DNA of 7,314 nucleotides. It comes from Clostridia bacterium. Its GTDB lineage: Bacteria > Bacillota > Clostridia > Christensenellales > CALWSW01. The translations under genes and the position numbers were made by a program. Positions 1-4,687 of the stretch are shown here, piece by piece. Position 1 is the first letter of the stretch. Every line of letters begins with the position of its first letter. A model generated the notes under the pieces. That model made no database searches, had not been told where the DNA came from, and saw only the letters and a list, made by a program, of their open reading frames with translations. The stretch spans positions 328 to 7,641 of the forward strand of contig JAHZEH010000087.1 in the NCBI GenBank assembly GCA_019421925.1, read 5' to 3'.

Positions 1-821
1 AGACTCGCAAGGAAATCGTGGATGGATTCCGCAAACAGGTGGCCGAGGGCAAGATCCTCGTCGGCGTCGGCGCAGGCACGGGCATCACGGCCAAGAGCTC
101 CGAGGCGGGCGGCGCGGATATGCTCATCATTTACAACTCCGGCCGCTTCCGCATGGCGGGCCGCGGCTCCCTCTCCGGCCTTCTCTCCTACGGCGACGCC
201 AATCAGATCGTCGTGGAGATGGGCGCAGAGGTGCTGCCCGTTGTCAAGCACACCCCCGTCCTGGCGGGCGTCTGCGGCACCGACCCCTTCCGCGTCATGG
301 ACATCTATCTCAAGCAGCTCAAGGACATGGGCTTCAACGGCGTGCAGAACTTCCCGACGGTCGGCCTGATCGACGGTGTGTTCCGTCAGAACCTGGAGGA
401 GACGGGCATGGGCTATGACCTGGAGGTTGAGACCATCCGTCTGGCTCACGAGCTGGATATGCTCACCTGCCCCTACGTCTTTGATCCCGACCAGGCCAAG
501 GCTATGGCAGAGGCGGGCGCGGACATCCTGGTCGCCCATATGGGCCTGACCACCAAGGGTACCATTGGCGCGAAGACCGCTCTTACTCTGGACGACTGCA
601 TCGTCAAGATCAAGGACATCATCGCCGCCGGCCGCTCCGTGCGCCCGGACATCATGGTTATCTGCCATGGCGGTCCTATCGCAGAGCCGGACGACGCCGC
701 CTATATCATCAAGAACGTTCCGGAGATCGACGGCTTCTTCGGCGCGTCCAGTATTGAGCGTTTCGCCGCTGAGAAGGGCATCAAAGCCCAGGCTGCGGCT
801 TTCAAAGCCATCACCAATTAA
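1..821 (+). CDS. Phosphoenolpyruvate hydrolase-like TIM-barrel protein (5' partial)
   Basis: The protein matches the PEP hydrolase-like / TIM-barrel signal-transduction family (PF09370 type), which is related to the C-terminal half of plant Tm-1 proteins. The frame is open from the window edge (first full codon at 3). A GTG at 18 could be a start, but the residues before it (TRKEI) look like normal family sequence and no ribosome binding site precedes it, so the true start is probably just outside. Numbering from that GTG, visible motifs are GAGTG (18-22), IIYNSGRFRMAGRGS (37-51), GVCGTDPFR (84-92), GVQNFPTVGLIDG (108-120), AHMGLTT (173-179), CHGGP (216-220) and GASSIER (242-248). The last two are likely phosphate- or substrate-loop residues of the barrel. 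About 272 residues are visible, near the full family length. Family members often follow a Tm-1-like (UPF0261) gene, so one may lie upstream. It is expected to be cytoplasmic. The physiological reaction is poorly defined for this family; the product name is a family name. Confidence 0.88.
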   Translation, partial: TRKEIVDGFRKQVAEGKILVGVGAGTGITAKSSEAGGADMLIIYNSGRFRMAGRGSLSGLLSYGDANQIVVEMGAEVLPVVKHTPVLAGVCGTDPFRVMDIYLKQLKDMGFNGVQNFPTVGLIDGVFRQNLEETGMGYDLEVETIRLAHELDMLTCPYVFDPDQAKAMAEAGADILVAHMGLTTKGTIGAKTALTLDDCIVKIKDIIAAGRSVRPDIMVICHGGPIAEPDDAAYIIKNVPEIDGFFGASSIERFAAEKGIKAQAAAFKAITN

Positions 822-837
822 CGGTTACCGGAGGGGG

Positions 838-869
838 ACGAGCGGCGTGGGGAGGCCCACGCCGCTTGT
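838..869 (+). terminator. Intrinsic terminator of the TIM-barrel gene
   Basis: An 11-bp perfect stem (AGCGGCGTGGG at 841-851 with CCCACGCCGCT at 856-866) is closed by a GAGG loop. Three further pairs (A-T, C-G and a G-T wobble) extend it to 838-869. The downstream T-tract is weak (TGTGTTTCT). It starts 17 bases after the stop codon, so it most likely ends the upstream transcript and isolates the cyclase gene. Confidence 0.75.
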
Positions 870-920
870 GTTTCTCAAACGGGGTTTAGCGTAAAAAAAC
901 TACGATTTAGGGCTGGCAAA

Positions 921-997
921 TACGTAATTTTTCAAAGTTTTGTACTTTGAAGGACGGAATTACTGTGATTTTAAAGAGAGAGACGCATATTACGTAA
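921..997. promoter_or_regulatory. Pair of TACGTAA direct repeats upstream of promoter
   Basis: TACGTAA occurs at 921-927 and again at 991-997, 70 bp apart, and the second copy extends to the palindrome TTACGTAA (990-997). Both lie in an AT-rich stretch just upstream of the strong promoter at 1016. They are possible operator half-sites, but two short copies in AT-rich DNA could also be chance. Confidence 0.25.
924..963. repeat. Composite inverted repeat in AT-rich control region
   Basis: The inner arms TTCAAAGT (931-938) and ACTTTGAA (944-951) are perfect 8-bp complements around a 5-base loop. The outer arms GTAATT (924-929) and AATTAC (958-963) are also perfect, separated from the inner stem by one base on the left and GGACGG on the right. 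It lies between the terminator at 869 and the promoter at 1016. It could be a protein-binding dyad or a folded RNA from an upstream start. The function is unknown. Confidence 0.55.
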
Positions 998-1015
998 AAA
1001 ATATACGAAATTGCA

Positions 1016-1044
1016 TTGACAGTCAAATGATTTGGGTCTATAAT
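1016..1044 (+). promoter_or_regulatory. Consensus sigma-70/SigA promoter of the cyclase gene
   Basis: TTGACA (1016-1021) and TATAAT (1039-1044) are both perfect consensus hexamers with the ideal 17-base spacer. Transcription should start near 1051, giving a leader of about 145 bases before the cyclase ATG. The -35 box is the left half of a small dyad, TTGAC-A-GTCAA (1016-1026), so a repressor could compete with polymerase there. An unregulated promoter this close to consensus would be very strong, which makes control by a repressor or by the leader plausible. Confidence 0.85.
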
Positions 1045-1050
1045 ATAGTT

Positions 1051-1194
1051 AAAAATTTACGGAACATTATCCGGTATGCGTTAAATTATTCCCATTCTCT
1101 TCAACCCTTTATCCAGTACGTTTTTCCCCGCAAGGGGATTGGATCCTCTGTTCTTTTCACATTTTTCACAATTCTTGCGAAAGGCGGTAGAACT
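1051..1194 (+). promoter_or_regulatory. Long structured 5' leader of the cyclase mRNA
   Basis: This is the predicted untranslated leader. At its 5' end, AATTTACGGA (1054-1063) can pair with TCCG (1070-1073) and TAAATT (1082-1087), leaving an 8-base one-sided bulge. Further on, TCCCC-GCAA-GGGGA (1125-1138) is a perfect 5-bp stem with a GNRA tetraloop, and ATCCA (1111-1115) with TGGAT (1140-1144) can form an outer stem around it. The ribosome binding site AAAGGCGG (1180-1187) follows, 7 bases before the ATG. No T-rich terminator is visible inside the leader. I do not recognise a named riboswitch class. Confidence 0.45.
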
Positions 1195-1866
1195 ATGTAC
1201 ATTTATCTCAACCATATTCACGATCCCGCAGATCTGGCTTGGCCGGGCGCTGAAATCCTGGAAGTGGAACCCTGCTCCAAAATTGAGGGAGACACCCCCT
1301 TCCGTAGCCATATGAGCCATCTGCCCAACCACTTTGGCACCCATTATGACGCCCCTGCCCATTTCCATAAGGGCGCGCTGACCATCAACGAACTGCCTAT
1401 TGAATATTTCGTGCACAAGAAGATTCTCGTGCTGGATATCCCCAAGGACGCTGAAGAGGGCGTCATGATCGAGGACCTCAAGCCCTATGAGGAGGAGATC
1501 AAGAAGGCCACTCTGCTGCTCATCCGCACCGGTTTTGGCAAGGTCCGTTTCTCCGACCCCAAGAAATATCAGATGAGCGGCCCCTTCCTCCATCCCGACA
1601 CCTGCCTGTGGATGGTCAAGACCTTCCCAGATCTGCTGACTGTTGGTTTCGACTTCCTGGCTGTCGGCTCCCCCTGCAACGACCTGGCGGCTCCCGCCCA
1701 CCAGAACCTGCTGGGCTGCCACACTGACAAGTTCATCACCGCCTGCGAGGATATGAAGCTGTGCGAGCTGGATGCTTCCAAGCTCAAGACCGTCATCATG
1801 GCGCCCTGGCGCATCGTCGGACTGGATTCCAGCCAGGTGACCATCATCGCTGAACTGGAGGACTAA
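1195..1866 (+). CDS. Cyclase family protein (kynurenine formamidase-like metal-dependent hydrolase)
   Basis: This 223-residue protein belongs to the cyclase family (PF04199 type), which includes bacterial kynurenine formamidase (KynB) and other amide or lactone hydrolases. The signature HFGTHYDAPAHF at residues 46-57 matches HxGTHxDxPxHF. By analogy with KynB, H46, H50 and D52 would bind the metal ion and H56 would act in catalysis. A downstream H169 plus an acidic residue, probably E185 in IT-ACEDM, would complete the site. The length is normal for the family and no signal peptide is seen, so it is likely cytoplasmic. The ATG at 1195 was chosen because AAAGGCGG sits 7 bases upstream and family homology begins there (MYIYLNHIHD). 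The frame stays open back to 940, but that part is AT-rich leader. The gene is monocistronic, with its own promoter (1016-1044) and terminator (1886-1924). No tryptophan-pathway gene is nearby, so the substrate is open and calling it KynB would be unsafe. Confidence 0.9.
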   Translation: MYIYLNHIHDPADLAWPGAEILEVEPCSKIEGDTPFRSHMSHLPNHFGTHYDAPAHFHKGALTINELPIEYFVHKKILVLDIPKDAEEGVMIEDLKPYEEEIKKATLLLIRTGFGKVRFSDPKKYQMSGPFLHPDTCLWMVKTFPDLLTVGFDFLAVGSPCNDLAAPAHQNLLGCHTDKFITACEDMKLCELDASKLKTVIMAPWRIVGLDSSQVTIIAELED

Positions 1867-1885
1867 TCCTCAACCGTATCCCATA

Positions 1886-1924
1886 AAAGAGGACCGCCCG
1901 GCCATTGGCCGGGCGGTCCTCTTT
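1886..1924. terminator. Bidirectional terminator between convergent genes
   Basis: A perfect 18-bp stem (1886-1903 with 1907-1924) is closed by an ATT loop. It begins and ends in A/T runs, so the RNA carries a U-run on either strand (CTCTTT on +, CTCTTTTATGG on -). It sits 19 bases after the cyclase stop and 4 bases from the kinase stop, so it should end both converging transcripts. Confidence 0.93.
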
Positions 1925-1928
1925 GCGT

Positions 1929-3737
1929 TCAGGCCAGGGGCAGGCAGATGAAGAAGGCGCTTCCCCTGCCCTCCTCGCTCTCTACCCAGATCCTTCCACC
2001 GTGCCGTTTGATGATCTCCTGGGCGATGGACAGGCCCAGGCCTGCCGAGGCGTCCGGACGGTTGCGGTCCCCCTGATAATACCGCTCAAACACATGGGGG
2101 AGCTGGGCGGGAGGGATTCCCTTGCCCGAGTCGCGCACCGCCACCAGCGCGCCCTCCTCCGTCCGGCGGAGGGAGAGGGAGACCTCCCCGCCCCCGGGGG
2201 TGAAACGGAAGGCGTTGGCCAGCAGGTTTTCCAGGGCCTGCTTGAGGCGGAAGCCGTCGCCGGTGACCTCCAGTCCGGGGACGCAGTCCCAGGAGAAGGA
2301 GATGCCCCTGGATTCGGCTTGGAGGGCGGCGCTCTCCCCAATGGTTGAGCACAGGGCGTGCAGGTCGACGCGGCATTGGGCAAAGGTGATCTTGCCGTCC
2401 TCCAGCTTAGCGATCAGGAACAGGTCTTCGGTTAGGCGGCTGAGGAAATCCAGCTTCTCCTTGAGGATATCCAGGCACTCCGCATCCTCCTCCGTGGGCG
2501 CATGCAGCATGTCCGCGCATCCCCGCGCGCTGAAGAGCGGGCTGCGCAGGTCATGGTAGGTGTTGAGCAGCATGTTGTGCTTTTGCCTCTGCTCCTCCCG
2601 GAGCTGGCGGGTCCGTTCTTCAACGATAGCGTCCAGATGGGCATTGGTTTGTTCCAATTCCCCGACCAGCCGTTCCGACTCGATGAACTTGCCCGCGAAA
2701 CGGCGGTTGACCTCCAGCGTACAGGCCAGCAGCAGGAGCAGATTGCCCAACTGGGGGGTATACAGGTACACGAGCAGCTCAGAGTTGGGCAGAAGCCCCC
2801 AGTTTGTGGCCCGGTTGTAATAACTCAGGGCAAAGCGAACGGCATAGCAGACCAGCAGAAGCGTCCCGGTCTGTCCCCAGGCCCTGGCGAGGGAGAGAAG
2901 GATAAGTCCCAGGAGAAACAGGGGGAACATCAGCAGCTCCAGCAGCAGGGGCTGGGAGAATCGGTATAGACAGGTGTTCAGAAGGATGACTGCACCCAGG
3001 AGGGGATAGACGAGCCTGCCCCTGCGCGGCGGGACGGTGTACCCGGCGATCAGAATACAGAAGAACACCCACAGGGGGGCGGAGGTTCCGTTGATAAAGT
3101 GCTGAATGATGACATAGGTTCCATCGTTGAAGGGCATCTGGCCCACGTCACTGGTGAAAAAAGCGGAGACCAGAGAGATCGTGCCGATGCCGGTTTGCAG
3201 GAGCAGGTAGCGCTCGCTGGTCTTATTCAGGACCAGGAACAGGCTGTTGAGGATCATCATCAGGTGCATGCCGATGGACAACAGGGCGATGATCCCGGCA
3301 GTGGTCTGATAGCCGTTGGCGCGCTCGGGGGTGGTCAGAAGCCCCTTGATCCATCTCTGGCCTGAGCTTGTGTGGATTTTCAGACGGTATGTCCCGGCCT
3401 CCAGTTCCCCCAGGGGAATCTGGTGGACTCGGGAATAGGGCATCTGCTCGCTGTACTCATAGAGCTGGACCCCGTCGAGCGTCACATGAAAGGGGCGCAT
3501 CGCGGCGAGAACAAGGGTCAGGGATGGCTGACGGGTCCCGGCGCGCAGCGTAAACACATAAGAGCGGTCATCATCCAGGGGCTGGCCAAACAGGGCATAC
3601 CCTCTGTCTGCGAGGTCGTCGGGGAGGGGCGCTGACGGGTCGAGTACCGGCGTATTGCCGTTGGCCAGAAGGAACAGCCCAAGTATCCCCAGGAAGGTCA
3701 GCAGGGTGACGGTGAGGTGCATCCAGGGTTTGCGCAT
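1929..3737 (-). CDS. 7TM sensor histidine kinase (7TMR-DISM-like)
   Basis: A 602-residue membrane sensor kinase. One N-terminal membrane segment or signal anchor (about 7-25) precedes an extracytoplasmic beta-rich region (about 30-143). Seven hydrophobic segments follow (about 145-168, 176-194, 216-235, 242-258, 264-284, 289-308 and 322-341), the layout of 7TMR-DISM receptors. A charged coiled-coil linker (about 350-388) leads to a HisKA domain with phospho-acceptor H395 in YHDLRSP. The ATPase domain has the N box (NLLANAFRF, N508), G1 box DSGKGI (536-541), F box FERYY (550-554) and G2 box GLGLSIA (566-572). All key residues are present, so it should be active. The ATG at 3737 is preceded by GGAGG (3750-3746 on this strand) at 8-base spacing. 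It is divergent from the response regulator, its probable partner. The ligand is unknown; the outer domain suggests a small molecule or sugar-like ligand, judging only from the family. Confidence 0.93.
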   Translation of the reverse strand: MRKPWMHLTVTLLTFLGILGLFLLANGNTPVLDPSAPLPDDLADRGYALFGQPLDDDRSYVFTLRAGTRQPSLTLVLAAMRPFHVTLDGVQLYEYSEQMPYSRVHQIPLGELEAGTYRLKIHTSSGQRWIKGLLTTPERANGYQTTAGIIALLSIGMHLMMILNSLFLVLNKTSERYLLLQTGIGTISLVSAFFTSDVGQMPFNDGTYVIIQHFINGTSAPLWVFFCILIAGYTVPPRRGRLVYPLLGAVILLNTCLYRFSQPLLLELLMFPLFLLGLILLSLARAWGQTGTLLLVCYAVRFALSYYNRATNWGLLPNSELLVYLYTPQLGNLLLLLACTLEVNRRFAGKFIESERLVGELEQTNAHLDAIVEERTRQLREEQRQKHNMLLNTYHDLRSPLFSARGCADMLHAPTEEDAECLDILKEKLDFLSRLTEDLFLIAKLEDGKITFAQCRVDLHALCSTIGESAALQAESRGISFSWDCVPGLEVTGDGFRLKQALENLLANAFRFTPGGGEVSLSLRRTEEGALVAVRDSGKGIPPAQLPHVFERYYQGDRNRPDASAGLGLSIAQEIIKRHGGRIWVESEEGRGSAFFICLPLA

Positions 3738-3758
3738 TGGGGATTCCTCCGATATAAT
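3730..3758 (+). promoter_or_regulatory. Promoter of the response regulator gene
   Basis: A perfect -10 TATAAT (3753-3758) has a half-matching -35 TTGCGC (3730-3735) at the ideal 17-base spacing. The expected start near 3765 gives a leader of about 34 bases. The -35 box overlaps the start codon of the divergent kinase gene and the spacer covers the kinase ribosome binding site, so polymerase traffic on the two strands would interfere. No convincing kinase promoter was found in the 61-bp gap; a TATTAT on the minus strand lacks a good -35. Confidence 0.6.
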
Positions 3759-3798
3759 AAACTTGATAATTCACACTGGGGACAGAAGGAGAGGCGGG

Positions 3799-4515
3799 AT
3801 GTATCAGGTACTGCTGGTGGAGGACGATCCCACCATTGCCAAGATTGTGAAATACTACCTGTCCGGGGGGAAGGAGTATGAGGTGTCCTGGGCCAGGGAC
3901 GCGGGGGAGGCGCTGTATCTGACGCGCAATCCCTTTGACGTGATCCTGCTGGATATCATGCTCCCCGATGTGGACGGGCTGGAGCTGTGTGCGAAGCTGA
4001 GGGAGCGGTTATACTGCCCCATCATCTTCATCAGCTGCATTGACGATGAAGATACCATCGTCCAGGCCCTGGAGATGGGTGGAGACGACTACCTGACCAA
4101 GCCCTTTAACTGCAAGGTGCTTCAGGCCAAAATTGCGGCCAACCTCAGGCGGGCACATATGCCCGGCCGGGGCCAGAACCCCGGCGGGAGACTGGAATAC
4201 CCTGAGTTTACCATTGACGTGGACGGTCACGCAATTGTCCGCAAGGGGCGAAAGATCGCCCTTTCCCCCATGGAGTTCCGCGTGCTGATGTATTTTGCCG
4301 ACCGTCCCGGCAAGGTTGTTACCCTGGACGAGCTCTATGCGGACGTCTGGGAGAAGGACAGCTTTGGGGATGTGCGCACTGTTATTGTACACGTATACAA
4401 TCTGCGTAAAAAGCTGGAATCCCAGTTGGGTGCGCCCCGGACCATTAAAAATATGCGGGGTGAGGGATATTTCTTTGACCCGAATGGGACAGAAACAGGG
4501 GAAAATGATCCATAA
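3799..4515 (+). CDS. OmpR/PhoB-family response regulator
   Basis: A 238-residue transcription factor with a receiver domain (about 2-118) and an OmpR-type winged-helix DNA-binding domain (about 131-228). Receiver residues are intact: acidic pair D9/D10 in VEDD, phospho-acceptor D52 in LLDIMLPD, S79 at the conserved Thr/Ser position, and K101 in LTKPF. The effector domain shows LSPMEFRVLMYFADRPGKVVT, the recognition-helix region VRTVIVHVYNLRKKL and the wing hairpin RGEGYFF. The ATG at 3799 follows AGAAGGAG (3785-3791) at 7-base spacing; an upstream extension of the frame runs through the kinase start region and is unlikely to be used. It should be phosphorylated by the divergent kinase next door. 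Likely targets are its own intergenic region and the reductase gene 172 bases downstream, an inference from position only. Confidence 0.94.
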   Translation: MYQVLLVEDDPTIAKIVKYYLSGGKEYEVSWARDAGEALYLTRNPFDVILLDIMLPDVDGLELCAKLRERLYCPIIFISCIDDEDTIVQALEMGGDDYLTKPFNCKVLQAKIAANLRRAHMPGRGQNPGGRLEYPEFTIDVDGHAIVRKGRKIALSPMEFRVLMYFADRPGKVVTLDELYADVWEKDSFGDVRTVIVHVYNLRKKLESQLGAPRTIKNMRGEGYFFDPNGTETGENDP

Positions 4516-4565
4516 ATACCCGGATAAAGCTGTTTTCCGGGGTGCTGGAAGGAAAAATAAAATTT

Positions 4566-4606
4566 ACATCAATTTTTGGGGGCCGGAGGGCCCCCATATT
4601 TGATGT
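4566..4606 (+). terminator. Long hairpin after the response regulator, probable terminator
   Basis: A perfect GGGGGCC-GGAG-GGCCCCC stem (4578-4595) is flanked by outer arms ACATCAA (4566-4572) and TTGATGT (4600-4606), joined by a T-rich left side and ATAT on the right. It lies 50 bases after the regulator stop. The bases just after the GC stem are ATATTTG, which is a poor U-run, so termination may be partial and some read-through into the reductase gene is possible. It could alternatively shape the upstream control region of the reductase. Confidence 0.5.
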
Positions 4607-4610
4607 TGCC

Positions 4611-4643
4611 TTGACTGTTTTTTATGTAACGATGTGCTAGACT
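4611..4643 (+). promoter_or_regulatory. Candidate promoter of the reductase gene
   Basis: TGC-TAGACT (4635-4643) resembles an extended -10 element, with 4 of 6 bases matching TATAAT. A good -35, TTGACT (4611-4616), lies upstream, but the 21-base gap is too long for normal use. The poor spacing would fit a promoter that needs an activator such as the nearby response regulator, but that is inference. Confidence 0.35.
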
Positions 4644-4687
4644 TCCAAATAGGCCGAAAGCCAAAATAATTTGGGAGGATTTGGAAG
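4642..4687 (+). promoter_or_regulatory. Inverted repeat enclosing the reductase ribosome binding site
   Basis: CTTCCAAAT (4642-4650) and ATTTGGAAG (4679-4687) are perfect 9-bp complements, and the second arm ends at the base before the ATG. The loop holds the ribosome binding site GGGAGG (4673-4678). Inside it two alternatives are possible: a small GGC-CGAAA-GCC hairpin (4652-4662), and CCAAA (4661-4665) pairing with TTTGG (4670-4674), which would bury part of the binding site. The left arm can also pair with the earlier ATTTGG (4669-4674). Competing folds like these can control access of the ribosome. Confidence 0.5.

Noticed and set aside
940..1194. N-terminal extension of the cyclase frame back to 940
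   Set aside because: It would cross the promoter at 1016-1044 and the AT-rich leader, and its residues do not look like the family. The ATG at 1195 has a good ribosome binding site and family homology starts there.
1195..1866. Naming the cyclase-family gene kynB
   Set aside because: The metal-site motif supports the family only. No kynurenine-pathway gene is nearby and the family covers many substrates.
3655..3798. Upstream extension of the response regulator frame from 3655
   Set aside because: It lies inside the antisense kinase gene and over the regulator's own promoter. The ATG at 3799 begins exactly at the receiver domain and has AGAAGGAG in front.
4611..4639. TTGACT at 4611 with a standard 17-base spaced -10
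   Set aside because: The hexamer at that spacing, GTGCTA, does not resemble TATAAT. The better -10-like TAGACT is 21 bases away, so only a weak candidate was listed.
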